The notes under the pieces are model-generated. The model was not told the origin of the DNA, searched no databases, and saw only the letters and a list, made by a program, of their open reading frames with translations. From Collimonas fungivorans Ter331 (lineage in GTDB: Bacteria; Pseudomonadota; Gammaproteobacteria; Burkholderiales; Burkholderiaceae_D), in contig NC_015856.1 in NCBI RefSeq assembly GCF_000221045.1, positions 2,052,687 to 2,116,686 on the forward strand: a DNA stretch of 64,000 bases. Direction: 5' to 3'. The translations under genes and the position numbers were made by a program. Below are positions 31,124 through 39,531 of the stretch, one piece after another (positions within the stretch are counted from its first letter, which is position 1; each line of letters starts with the position of its first letter).

Positions 31124-32668
31124 ATGAAATATGTGATCGGCGTCGACATCGGCACGCAAAGCAGCAAGGCCTTGCTGGTCGACGCAAACGGACGGATTGT
31201 CGCGCAGCACAGCCGCAGCTATCAGGTTGATACGCCCAGGCCGCTATGGGCCGAGCAATGGCCGCAGGTCTGGTTCGATGCGGTACGCGCGTGTATCGGC
31301 GAATGCGTGCGGCAGGCGCAAGCCGCGCCCGGTTTCGATCCGGCACAGGTCGCCGCGATCTGTATCAGCAGCTTGTACGGCGGCTCCGGCATTCCGGTGG
31401 ACGCCGAGATGCAGCCTTTGCATCCTTGCCTGATCTGGATGGACCGGCGCGCCAACGACGAGGTTGCCTGGATCAGGAAAACGCTGGATGTCGACCGTCT
31501 GCGCACGCTCACCGGCAACGGCATCGACAGCTACTACGGCTACACCAAGATGCTCTGGATCAAAAACCAGCGGCCCGAGATATGGGAGAAAACACGGTAT
31601 TTCCTGCCTCCCAACAGCTACATCAATTATCTGCTGACGGGAGAACTTGCGGTTGACCACAGTTCCGCCGGCAACATCGGCGGCGTCTACGATATCGTCG
31701 GGCGCAACTGGTGCCCGGAGACCATGGCCATGCTGGGAATCCCATTGCAGATGATGCCGTCGCGCTTGCTGCAATCGAGCGATGCGGTCGGCGGTTTGCT
31801 GCCGCAGTGGGCGCAGGAATTCGGCCTGCCGGCCGGAATCCCGCTGATGGCGGGCGGCGTCGACGCGGCGGTAGCGACCCTTGCCGCCGGCGCGGTCAAG
31901 GAGGGCAACCATGTGGCCATGATAGGCACCAGCATGTGCTGGGGTTACCTCAACCAGAACACCGACGCCAGCCATGGGCTGATCAGCATGCCGCATGTCT
32001 TCAACGGCTTGCAGGACAATTATATTTTTGGCGGGGCGATTACCGCCGGGGCGTCGGTCAGCTGGTTCCGCGAGCAGTTTTGCCAGGCCGAGATCGCCGA
32101 GGCGAAACAGCAGCAGGTCGATCCGCATCACTTGCTGGAGGTGCGCGCTGCCGCCATTGCGCCGGGTTGCGACGGCGTCCTGTTCCTGCCTTACCTGATG
32201 GGCGAACGCAGCCCGGTGTGGGACGCCGGCGCCAGCGGCGCCTTTGTCGGCCTGAGCCTGTATCACAGCCGGGCGCACATGTACCGGGCGGTATTGGAAG
32301 GCGTCAGTTTTGCGCTGAAACACAATATGGATGCCGGCGCCAAAGGCGCGCTGTTTCTGGACGAACGGCTGGTGGTGGTGGGCGGCGCCAGCCATTCCGA
32401 CCTCTGGATGCAGATTATCGCGGACATCACCGGCTATGCAGTTTACACCATCAAGGAAAACGTCGAAGCCGCCTTGGGCGCCGCCTTGCTGGCAGCCTAT
32501 GGCGCCGGCCTGGTCAGCCGAGAGGACGTGAAGCAGGGCTGGGTGAGCCTGGAGCAGCGCGCCAGCCCCGATGCGGCGAGACACCGGATGTATGCCGCGC
32601 GCTTCGAGGTCTACCGCGAACTTTACCCGGCGCTAAAGCCGATCATGCATAAATTGCAAACGGCCTGA
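31124..32668 (+). CDS. FGGY-family carbohydrate kinase
   Basis: A 514-aa sugar kinase with the ASKHA phosphate loop GVDIGTQSSKALLVD, the PYLMGERSPVWD block and the C-terminal GGASHSDLWMQIIADITG. It resembles xylulokinase-like enzymes, but the substrate cannot be fixed. There is no sugar isomerase or transporter next to it, so it looks like an orphan. ATG 31124 is chosen because the conserved N-terminus begins there, with AGGAG 12 nt upstream. It converges on the next gene with only 13 bp between. Confidence 0.88.
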   Translation: MKYVIGVDIGTQSSKALLVDANGRIVAQHSRSYQVDTPRPLWAEQWPQVWFDAVRACIGECVRQAQAAPGFDPAQVAAICISSLYGGSGIPVDAEMQPLHPCLIWMDRRANDEVAWIRKTLDVDRLRTLTGNGIDSYYGYTKMLWIKNQRPEIWEKTRYFLPPNSYINYLLTGELAVDHSSAGNIGGVYDIVGRNWCPETMAMLGIPLQMMPSRLLQSSDAVGGLLPQWAQEFGLPAGIPLMAGGVDAAVATLAAGAVKEGNHVAMIGTSMCWGYLNQNTDASHGLISMPHVFNGLQDNYIFGGAITAGASVSWFREQFCQAEIAEAKQQQVDPHHLLEVRAAAIAPGCDGVLFLPYLMGERSPVWDAGASGAFVGLSLYHSRAHMYRAVLEGVSFALKHNMDAGAKGALFLDERLVVVGGASHSDLWMQIIADITGYAVYTIKENVEAALGAALLAAYGAGLVSREDVKQGWVSLEQRASPDAARHRMYAARFEVYRELYPALKPIMHKLQTA

Positions 32669-32681
32669 TGGCAAGATCAGC

Positions 32682-33806
32682 TCAGTAGGTCAGTCCGCTG
32701 GCCTTGTTGAACAGCGCCATGTCGACATAGCTCGACAGATGGTTGCTGTCGGCGACGTCGCCCACCGTATACCCGCCGATGTCAAAACCGCCGTCGGGAA
32801 TGGCGTATTCCGCCTGGCCGCTGGTGCGTTTGCCGGCCGCCAGCAGGCGCTGCCATGACTTGGCCGCGGTGAAACCTTCCAGCGTCAGCGCCGATACCGG
32901 CTCGTCGCGGTATTTCCGCATCATGTTCAAATGTTCGAGCTGTATCGAAGAGCTGCCGATGCTGGGATTCGGGACGACTTGCGAAAACACCGTCCACTCC
33001 ACGGCTTTGCCGCCGGCCAGCTGGCGCAGCGTGGTCAGGTTGGTAAGGGAAGAGCCGGCGACGAAGGTTTGCGGCGCCAGTTTGCGGAATTCTTTCAGGA
33101 ATACGCCGGCATTCACGGTGTCGGCAATCATGATCACGAAACCCGGCTTGGCGCTGGCCAGCTGCGCCGTTTCGCTGCGCATCTTGGCCGGGTCGCTGCC
33201 CAGGTGGACCGTGCCGCTGAGCCTGATGCCGCTTTCCTTCATCCGCTCGGCCAGGCGGCGGTAGGCGTCGGCGGTGGCGGCCGATTCCTGGTACACCACG
33301 CCGACATCCTTGATGCCCAGCTTGTCGAAATGGGAAAATATATGGCGGATTTCCTGCTGGTAGCTGGGCCGCCAGAACAGGACTTTGGCGTCTTTGCGGT
33401 AATCGGCGCCGGCCAGCGGTGCGTACAGCGTCAGGCCGCTGCGCTTGAATTCGGCCGAATCCAGCACGGCGCGGGTGACATCGTCGCCGACGCCGCCGAA
33501 CAGGTAGGAAACGCGGGCCTGGGTGATCAGTTCGGCCACCGCCTTGATCGCCAGGTCGGCCTGGCCGTGGTCGTCGCGCACCAGGTACTGGACGCGTCGG
33601 CCGTTGATGCCGCCCTTGGCGTTGAGCACGTCAAAATAGGTCTTGATGCCAGCCACATAGTCGCGCCCCAGGTCGGCGTTCGGACCCGACAGATCGATGG
33701 CCTGGCCTACCACCACGGTGTCGGTCGCTGCATTTGCCAGCAGCGGCAGGCACAAGGCGATAGCAGCCAGATACTTGCACAAAAAGCGTTTCAAGTTTAA
33801 GTTCAT
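32682..33806 (-). CDS. ABC transporter substrate-binding protein (branched-chain amino acid type)
   Basis: A 374-aa protein with a signal peptide (residues 1-26, ending LLANAATD) and a type I periplasmic-binding fold of the LivJ/LivK kind (VVVGQAIDLSGPNADLG, YVAGIKTYFDVLNAKGGINGR). No permease or ATPase gene is beside it, so it is an orphan binding protein, either for an unlinked transporter or a sensor. Ligand unknown. Confidence 0.85.
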   Translation of the reverse strand: MNLNLKRFLCKYLAAIALCLPLLANAATDTVVVGQAIDLSGPNADLGRDYVAGIKTYFDVLNAKGGINGRRVQYLVRDDHGQADLAIKAVAELITQARVSYLFGGVGDDVTRAVLDSAEFKRSGLTLYAPLAGADYRKDAKVLFWRPSYQQEIRHIFSHFDKLGIKDVGVVYQESAATADAYRRLAERMKESGIRLSGTVHLGSDPAKMRSETAQLASAKPGFVIMIADTVNAGVFLKEFRKLAPQTFVAGSSLTNLTTLRQLAGGKAVEWTVFSQVVPNPSIGSSSIQLEHLNMMRKYRDEPVSALTLEGFTAAKSWQRLLAAGKRTSGQAEYAIPDGGFDIGGYTVGDVADSNHLSSYVDMALFNKASGLTY

Positions 33807-33955
33807 CGGAAAGTCAAAATATGGCGTGGGAGGAGTCGCGATTCTGGTTGCAAATTGTGACGGCTTGATGAATTTGTTGTCTTTGTTGAAGCGGTCCTTG
33901 CTGATAATAGAATAATTGTATATATTATTTATACGATTTAAATATGGAGAGTTGA

Positions 33956-34429
33956 ATGGTTACCAGTAAAATTGTGAAACCTGTTGTCAAGAAGCCGATT
34001 GCAGTGAAAAAACCCGTTGCCAAAGCCAAGCCTGCAGCGCGTCCTTCTGCCAAGCCGGTAGCAAAGCCAGCTGCCAAGCCTGCAGTAAAAACAGTCGCAA
34101 AACCTTTGCCCAAGCCGCTGCCGAAACCTTTGCCGGTCGCCAAGCCAGCGGTTCCAAAACCGGCGCCAAGCATCAAGGCGCTGCCGGATTTAAAGGGTAA
34201 GGTAAAGAAAGCCAAGCTGGTGCGCGACAGTTTCACCATGCCGGCCGATGAATACCAGGTCTTGGGCGACGTCAAGAAAACCTTCTTGAAAGCCGGCCTG
34301 GAAGTTAAAAAGAGCGAGCTGCTGCGGGTCGGTGTTGCCTTGATCCGCGAACTGGACCTGGCCAACCTGAAACTGGCCGTGGCCAGCCTGCCGCCGGTGA
34401 AAGCGGGCCGTCCGAAGAAAGAGAAATAA
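33956..34429 (+). CDS. Lys/Pro/Ala-rich basic protein with a C-terminal RHH-like domain
   Basis: A 157-aa protein. Residues 1-80 are a low-complexity, histone H1-like tail built from AKP, VKKP and KPLP repeats. Residues 85-150 are an ordered region (LVRDSFTMPADEYQVLGDVKKTFLK and ELLRVGVALIRELD) that resembles a ribbon-helix-helix DNA-binding fold. The C-terminus GRPKKEK is AT-hook-like. GGAGAG precedes the ATG, after an AT-rich stretch. I infer a nucleoid-associated or DNA-binding role. A very strong terminator follows. Confidence 0.72.
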   Translation: MVTSKIVKPVVKKPIAVKKPVAKAKPAARPSAKPVAKPAAKPAVKTVAKPLPKPLPKPLPVAKPAVPKPAPSIKALPDLKGKVKKAKLVRDSFTMPADEYQVLGDVKKTFLKAGLEVKKSELLRVGVALIRELDLANLKLAVASLPPVKAGRPKKEK

Positions 34430-34459
34430 GACAGACAGCTTGTACTGCGCAGTGTGCTG

Positions 34460-34521
34460 AACAGGGCCCGGATCTGTGCGTTGGCGAAAGCCGCCGCACA
34501 GATCCGGGCCCTGTTTTTTTG
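34460..34521 (+). terminator. strong terminator, 21-bp stem
   Basis: AACAGGGCCCGGATCTGTGCG (34460-34480) pairs perfectly with 34494-34514, followed by a run of seven T. The stem is unusually long. Confidence 0.92.
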
Positions 34522-34596
34522 TGCAGGCAGGGGCTCCGCATTATCGGAAAACCGCAGGATTCATGTTCCTGGAATTATATTTTTGACACTGTTGCT

Positions 34597-34662
34597 ATGT
34601 CACAAAACCGAAATAAACTTGTCATTTTCTTGAAGTAATCGGTAGTTAGGCTTGTCATCGTC
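34597..34662 (+). promoter_or_regulatory. Pho-box-like array upstream of the lipid operon
   Basis: Three 7-mers close to the Pho-box half site CTGTCAT lie in 11-bp phase: ATGTCAC at 34597, TTGTCAT at 34619 and TTGTCAT at 34652, separated by 22 and 33 bp. The in-phase positions between (34608, 34630, 34641) match poorly. PhoB boxes are direct 7-mers repeated every 11 bp, so the phasing is what one expects of a PhoB array. It ends 20 bp before the first gene. Confidence 0.55.
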
Positions 34663-34682
34663 ACAATCAGAAAGGACGATGA

Positions 34683-35450
34683 ATGCAACTGCTAACGAAT
34701 CCTGGCGAAGCAAGTACTAGTGTTTCCAAGTTGACGGTTAGTCTTGCCAGTACGCCGGAAGAGGTACGTGAAGTGCAGCGTTTGCGCTACAAGGTGTTTA
34801 TCGAGACGATGGGTCTTTCCGCGCTGGCCAATGCGGACGGCCTGGACAGCGATGAATTCGATTCCTATTGCGATCACCTGATCGTCCGCGACACCAATAC
34901 CTTGCGCGTGGTCGGCACTTATCGGGTCATGAGCCCGCACGCGGCAAGAAGCATGGGCCGTTATTATTCGGAACAGGAATTCGACCTCGGGCGCCTCGAT
35001 AACCTGCGCAGCAGCATCGCCGAAGCAGGGCGCGCCTGCATCGATCCCGAATACCGCAGCGGCAGCGTCATCATGCTGCTGTGGGCCGGCCTGGCAGCCT
35101 TCATGCGGCGCGAACGCTGCGACTACCTGATGGGCTGCGCCAGCGTCAGCCTGGCCGATGGCGGCCATAACGCCGCGGCCTTGTACCACGGCTTGGACCA
35201 GAATAACTTTGCGCCGGCCGAATACCGCGTCACGCCGCATGTGCCGTTTCCGGTGCATGAGCGCGAAACCGGCCATGTGGCGCAGATGCCGCCGCTGCTG
35301 AAAGGCTACCTGCGCAGCGGCGCCTGGGTCTGTGGCGATCCGGCCTGGGATCCCGATTTCCACTCCGCCGATTTTTTCCTGCTGCTGCCTCTATCCAAGC
35401 TGGACCAGCGCTATGCGCGTCACTATCTTAAAGAAACGAGGACGACATGA
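34683..35450 (+). CDS. OlsB-like acyl-ACP-dependent N-acyltransferase (ornithine-lipid type)
   Basis: A 255-aa GNAT-fold acyltransferase. RLRYKVFIETMG, the DSYCDHLIVRD block and GRACIDPEYRSGSVIMLLWAGLAAFM match the OlsB family that attaches a 3-hydroxyacyl chain to the alpha-amine of ornithine. No olsA gene lies beside it. The stop overlaps the next start (ATGA at 35447), so the operon is translationally coupled. AAAGGACG precedes ATG 34683. The acyl acceptor is inferred, since related enzymes use other amines. Confidence 0.78.
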   Translation: MQLLTNPGEASTSVSKLTVSLASTPEEVREVQRLRYKVFIETMGLSALANADGLDSDEFDSYCDHLIVRDTNTLRVVGTYRVMSPHAARSMGRYYSEQEFDLGRLDNLRSSIAEAGRACIDPEYRSGSVIMLLWAGLAAFMRRERCDYLMGCASVSLADGGHNAAALYHGLDQNNFAPAEYRVTPHVPFPVHERETGHVAQMPPLLKGYLRSGAWVCGDPAWDPDFHSADFFLLLPLSKLDQRYARHYLKETRTT

Positions 35451-36325
35451 AACCAGGCGAACAGTTTCTGGAAGCTGCGTTGTTTGGCGCCAATGCCGGT
35501 AACGGCGTCGGCGCCGGGACGAAGCGCGATCCGATCCGCTTCCGCACCATCTGGATTTCCGATGTGCACCTGGGAACCACCGGCTGCCAGGCTGCTCGCC
35601 TGCTTGAGTTCTTGCGCGCGACCGAATCGGATACCTTGTACCTGGTCGGCGACATCATCGACGGCTGGCAGCTCAAGCGCCGCTGGTACTGGGACCAGGT
35701 CCACAACAATGTAGTGCAAACGGTGCTGAAAAAGGCGCGCAAGGGAACCGAGGTGATTTTTGTGCCCGGCAACCATGACGAGGCTGTGCGCCAATTCATC
35801 GATCTGGACTTTGGCGGTATCCGGATCCGCGATGAATTGGTGCATACCACCGCGCAGGGAAAACGCATGCTGGTGCTGCACGGCGACCGTTTCGACGGCG
35901 TCATCGCCTGCGCCAAATGGCTGGCGTATGTAGGCGACAGCCTGTACACCGTGATCCTGAAATTCAACCAGTGGTTCAACGGCTGGCGCGCGCGCGCCGG
36001 CTTGCCTTACTGGTCGCTCTCGCAGTACCTGAAGCTGAAAGTGAAAAACGCCGTCAACTACATCTCTTCGTTTGAAGATGCGCTGGCGGCGGAAGCGCAG
36101 AAAAAGGGCCTGGACGGCGTCATTTGCGGCCATATCCACAAGCCGGAAATCCGCGACATCAACGGCATCAAGTATTGCAACGACGGCGACTGGGTAGAAA
36201 GCCTGTCGGCGCTGGTGGAAGAGGCCAGCGGCGAATTGCGCCTGGTGACCTGGCAGGAAATCATGCAGCAAAAGAATGCCGTGTCCGGCAAGAAGGTTGG
36301 CGAGTTATGCGCATTGCCATCGTAA
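35447..36325 (+). CDS. PlcP-like metallophosphoesterase (phospholipase C type)
   Basis: A 292-aa calcineurin-like phosphoesterase. Metal-binding motifs are SDVHLGTTGCQA, GDIIDGWQLKRRWYWDQ, PGNHDE, LHGDRFDG and CGHIHKPE. It is often annotated as UDP-2,3-diacylglucosamine diphosphatase (LpxH-like), but GTTGCQAARLLEFLR and the WYWDQVHNN block are those of PlcP of alpha- and betaproteobacteria, which removes phospho-headgroups from phospholipids under phosphate limitation. Its coupling to an OlsB-like gene and a glycosyltransferase supports that role. Confidence 0.8.
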   Translation: MKPGEQFLEAALFGANAGNGVGAGTKRDPIRFRTIWISDVHLGTTGCQAARLLEFLRATESDTLYLVGDIIDGWQLKRRWYWDQVHNNVVQTVLKKARKGTEVIFVPGNHDEAVRQFIDLDFGGIRIRDELVHTTAQGKRMLVLHGDRFDGVIACAKWLAYVGDSLYTVILKFNQWFNGWRARAGLPYWSLSQYLKLKVKNAVNYISSFEDALAAEAQKKGLDGVICGHIHKPEIRDINGIKYCNDGDWVESLSALVEEASGELRLVTWQEIMQQKNAVSGKKVGELCALPS

Positions 36326-37365
36326 CTGACGCCGGGCAAACGCTGATCAACGGAGTAGTCAATACCTTGCGCGCCACCAGCGCTTGCCTGCGCCATAACG
36401 GCCACGAAGTATTGCTGCTCAGTCCCGACGATTTCCCGACTTTCGCCTGTCCCACTTATCCCGAAATCCGCCTGGCCCACAAGCCTTACGCCAGGATCGC
36501 GGCCAGCCTGAAGGCGTTTGCGCCAGACTGCATCCATATCTCGACCGAAGGTCCGATGGGCCTGGCCGCCAGGCGTTTCTGCCTGCGCCAGGGCATAGGT
36601 TTCACCAGCGCCTACCACACGCGTTTTCCGGAGTACCTGAGCGCACGTTCGATCTTGCCCAAGGCACTGACTTACCGCTGGCTACGCTGGTTCCACGGCC
36701 CCTCGAAAGCGGTGATGGTGCCGACGCCGCACGTGCTCAAGGAGCTGGAGCAGCGCGGCTTCCGCCACCTGGTGTTATGGGGCCGGGGAGTGGATACCGA
36801 GCGTTTCAAGCCGGTGGACGAGGACCATGCTTGCATCGCTCGCCCTTTGTATCTGTATGTCGGCAGGGTGGCGGTGGAAAAGAATATCGAATCCTTCCTG
36901 CAGGTCGACCTGCCGGGCAGCAAGTGGGTGATAGGCGACGGCCCGTTGCGGGAAGAGCTGCAGCAGCGTTATCCGGATGTGCAATTCCTGGGCGCCAAAC
37001 CGCACCATGAGCTCACTTCCTATTACAATTGCGCCGATGTGATGGTGTTCCCCAGCCATACCGATACGTTCGGGCTGGTCATGGTCGAAGCCATGGCTTG
37101 CGGGGTGCCGGTCGCCGCTTATCCGGTCGCCGGCCCGCTCGATGTAGTGGCGCAGGGACGCTCAGGGATACTCGACGAGGACCTGTCTTCGGCCTGCCTG
37201 CGAGCCCTGGCGCTGGACCGGCGCGAGGTGCGGGCGCATGCGCTGGAATACTCCTGGGAACTGGCTACCCAGCAGTTCCAGCAGCATCTGTTCCCGATCC
37301 AGGGCGTGAAAAAACGCCCCGCGAACCTGCTGGCCGGCCGGTCGCGGCCGGCTTCGGGCCTGTAA
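36307..37365 (+). CDS. Agt-like GT4 glycosyltransferase (diacylglycerol glucosyl/glucuronosyltransferase type)
   Basis: A 352-aa GT-B glycosyltransferase. The N-terminus MRIAIVTDAGQTLINGVVNTL begins at ATG 36307, which overlaps the plcP-like gene by 19 bases. The nucleotide-sugar site is in DTFGLVMVEAMACGVPVAAYPV (the E-x7-E motif). Agt enzymes add sugar to the diacylglycerol released by PlcP, giving a phosphorus-free glycolipid. The sugar and acceptor are inferred from gene order. Confidence 0.78.
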   Translation: MRIAIVTDAGQTLINGVVNTLRATSACLRHNGHEVLLLSPDDFPTFACPTYPEIRLAHKPYARIAASLKAFAPDCIHISTEGPMGLAARRFCLRQGIGFTSAYHTRFPEYLSARSILPKALTYRWLRWFHGPSKAVMVPTPHVLKELEQRGFRHLVLWGRGVDTERFKPVDEDHACIARPLYLYVGRVAVEKNIESFLQVDLPGSKWVIGDGPLREELQQRYPDVQFLGAKPHHELTSYYNCADVMVFPSHTDTFGLVMVEAMACGVPVAAYPVAGPLDVVAQGRSGILDEDLSSACLRALALDRREVRAHALEYSWELATQQFQQHLFPIQGVKKRPANLLAGRSRPASGL

Positions 37366-37594
37366 CGGGCCATGACAGGCTATCCGAATCAGAAAGAGTG
37401 TTAGTCACCGCACATACATGCCCCGGCTTCGGGAGCATGATTGTTCCAGTTCCACTCATGCTGTTTGCATGAGGACTGCCAGCCGGCAGGCGGCTCGCTG
37501 ATCAGATTTGCCATGCATTTGCATGCCTCTGCTTGCGGAAGTGTCCCATCCCTTTGATCCAGTCGCCGCTCCCGCATCCATACAGGAGATCACA

Positions 37595-38665
37595 GTGACT
37601 GAGCCACGCAAAGGGCAAGCGCCAGCGGTATTGAAAAGAGATGAATTCCACTTCGAATTCCGACGCTCTTTTATCGACCCCACGTTTGCCGCGGTCGAAG
37701 CCGATATCGCCAGGGTGGAGCAGGTCGCCTGGGAAAACTACATCAACGGCAACAAGTCTCCCGTCACGGCAAAAGCCGGGCCGGAATTCGAGGACCCCGA
37801 TTACGATCTGTCGACTGAATGGAAAGCTACCCGCGACAGCTTGCTTGCGGCGGAAACGGTCCAGAAAAATCCCGCCACCAAGTCCAGGGTCTTGCTGATC
37901 TGCGGCTCCGCCCGCAATGACGGCAGCTGTCCCGGCGAAATGTCCAAGACTTACCGCATGGTCAAGCTTGCTGCGGCAACGCTGGCGGCCAGCGATGTGG
38001 AAGTCGATTTGCTGGACCTGAGCCTGCTTACCTCAGGCTACGACCAGCACATCTATCCCTGCAAGGGCTGCGTCTCCACCGCGATGCCGTTATGCCACTG
38101 GCCGTGCAGTTGCTACCCGAACCACGGCCAGCGCCAGACCAACGACTGGATGGCGGAAATTTACGAGAAATGGGTCGCTGCGCACGCTGTCATCATCATG
38201 ACGCCGGTCTACTGGTACCAGACGCCCGGAGTGTTGAAACTGATGATAGATCGGCTGGTGTGCGCCGACGGCGGCAATCCCGATCCGTCCAGCACCCATG
38301 GCAAGGATGCGGAAAAAGCCAAACAGCTGGAGTTGCAAGGATGGCCCTATCCCAAGCACCTGGCCGGCCGCGCCTACGGCCTGGTGGTGCATGGCGATGT
38401 CGCCGGCGTCGAAGGGGTGCGCAGGGGGCTGTCGGACTGGCTCGACTGGATGGGGCTGGTCGATGCCGGCGCCTTGTCGCGGCTGGACCGCTTCGTCGGT
38501 TATTACGAGTCGTATGCGGAGAGCCATCTCGCGCTGGACAAGGACCTGGCGCTGCAGCAGGAAGTGCGCAATGTCGCCAGCGCCGTGGTCAATGCCGTGG
38601 CCGAGATCCGCGCCGGGAATTTTGAGCCGCCGGATGCCGAGCTGCATCGGCCGCGGCCTAAATAG
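37595..38665 (+). CDS. flavodoxin-fold NAD(P)H-dependent oxidoreductase
   Basis: A 356-aa protein starting at GTG 37595, chosen because AGGAG lies 6 nt before it; an ATG at 37508 is less likely. An N-terminal region of about 100 residues precedes a flavodoxin-like FMN domain (VLLICGSARNDGSCPGEMS, MTPVYWYQTPGVLKLMIDRLVC). A Cys cluster (CKGCVSTAMPLCHWPCSCYP) is unusual for the family and could bind metal or act in redox. It precedes an SDR gene by 47 bp and probably shares its transcript. Substrate unknown. Confidence 0.8.
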   Translation: MTEPRKGQAPAVLKRDEFHFEFRRSFIDPTFAAVEADIARVEQVAWENYINGNKSPVTAKAGPEFEDPDYDLSTEWKATRDSLLAAETVQKNPATKSRVLLICGSARNDGSCPGEMSKTYRMVKLAAATLAASDVEVDLLDLSLLTSGYDQHIYPCKGCVSTAMPLCHWPCSCYPNHGQRQTNDWMAEIYEKWVAAHAVIIMTPVYWYQTPGVLKLMIDRLVCADGGNPDPSSTHGKDAEKAKQLELQGWPYPKHLAGRAYGLVVHGDVAGVEGVRRGLSDWLDWMGLVDAGALSRLDRFVGYYESYAESHLALDKDLALQQEVRNVASAVVNAVAEIRAGNFEPPDAELHRPRPK

Positions 38666-38712
38666 GCCGTGCGCCGAAATCCCGCCCAACCCTATCGCCA
38701 GGAGGAAAACCC

Positions 38713-39465
38713 ATGCTTGAATTTTCAGGGAAAGTGGCCATCGTGACCGGCGCCGGTTCCGGCCTGGGCGAGGCCATCGCCACCATTCTGTACCAGGGCG
38801 GCGCCAGCGTCGTCCTCGCCGATATCGATCAGCAGCGCTGCATCGATGTAGCCGGCCGGCTGGACCCCGAAGGCGCGCATACCTTGCCGCTGCAGACCGA
38901 TGTTTCCGATCATCGCGCGGTGGAAGCGATGGTGGCGGCGACCATGGCGCGCTTCGACGGCCTGCACCTGGCGGTCAACAACGCCGGCATTACCGGACCG
39001 CGCGAGACGCCCACGGCCGAATATGACATCGAGACCTGGCAACGGGTGATTGCGACCGATCTCGGCGGCGTGTTTTTTTGCATGAAATACCAGATCCCGG
39101 CGCTGCTGGCGAGCGGCGGCGGCGCCATTGTCAACATGTCGTCGGCGGCCGGGATTGTCGCGGTGGCCGGCGAGGCGCCGTATGTGGCGGCCAAACACGG
39201 CATCATCGGATTAAGCAAAAGCGTGGCGCTGGAATATGCCGGCCGCAATATCAGGGTTAACGCGGTCGGCCCTGGCTTCATCGACACGCCCGAGATCAGG
39301 AAGCTGCCGCAAGAAGAACATGATGCGCTGGCGGCGCTGCATCCGATGGGCCGCCTGGGGCAGGCCGAGGAAGTCGGGCAGCTGGTCGCTTATCTGCTGT
39401 CCGAACAGGCTTCCTTCATTACCGGCAGCTTCCATTCGATAGACGGCGGTTACACCGCGCGCTGA
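38713..39465 (+). CDS. short-chain dehydrogenase/reductase (SDR)
   Basis: A 250-aa classical SDR. The cofactor motif is TGAGSGLGEAIA, NNAGIT is intact, and the catalytic Ser-Tyr-Lys set is in MSSAAGI...YVAAKHG. The cofactor acid (LADID) suggests NAD(H). AGGAGGAA precedes ATG 38713. It is next to a flavodoxin-like reductase; together they may handle a small organic substrate, but nothing fixes it. Confidence 0.88.
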   Translation: MLEFSGKVAIVTGAGSGLGEAIATILYQGGASVVLADIDQQRCIDVAGRLDPEGAHTLPLQTDVSDHRAVEAMVAATMARFDGLHLAVNNAGITGPRETPTAEYDIETWQRVIATDLGGVFFCMKYQIPALLASGGGAIVNMSSAAGIVAVAGEAPYVAAKHGIIGLSKSVALEYAGRNIRVNAVGPGFIDTPEIRKLPQEEHDALAALHPMGRLGQAEEVGQLVAYLLSEQASFITGSFHSIDGGYTAR

Positions 39466-39484
39466 AAACGTTGCCGGAAAATAA

Positions 39485-39509
39485 AATGCCCCGTATGGAA
39501 CGGGGCATT
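39485..39509. terminator. bidirectional terminator between the SDR and bamD genes
   Basis: AATGCCCCGT (39485-39494) pairs with ACGGGGCATT (39500-39509). On the minus strand it is followed by TTATTTT, the better T run, so it serves bamD chiefly. Confidence 0.8.
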
Positions 39510-39531
39510 GTCAGTCAGTGCGGCTTGTCTG

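Noticed and set aside
35447-36325. lpxH (UDP-2,3-diacylglucosamine diphosphatase)
   Set aside because: The protein has the PlcP-type motif SDVHLGTTGCQA and sits with OlsB-like and glycosyltransferase genes, so PlcP is the better call.
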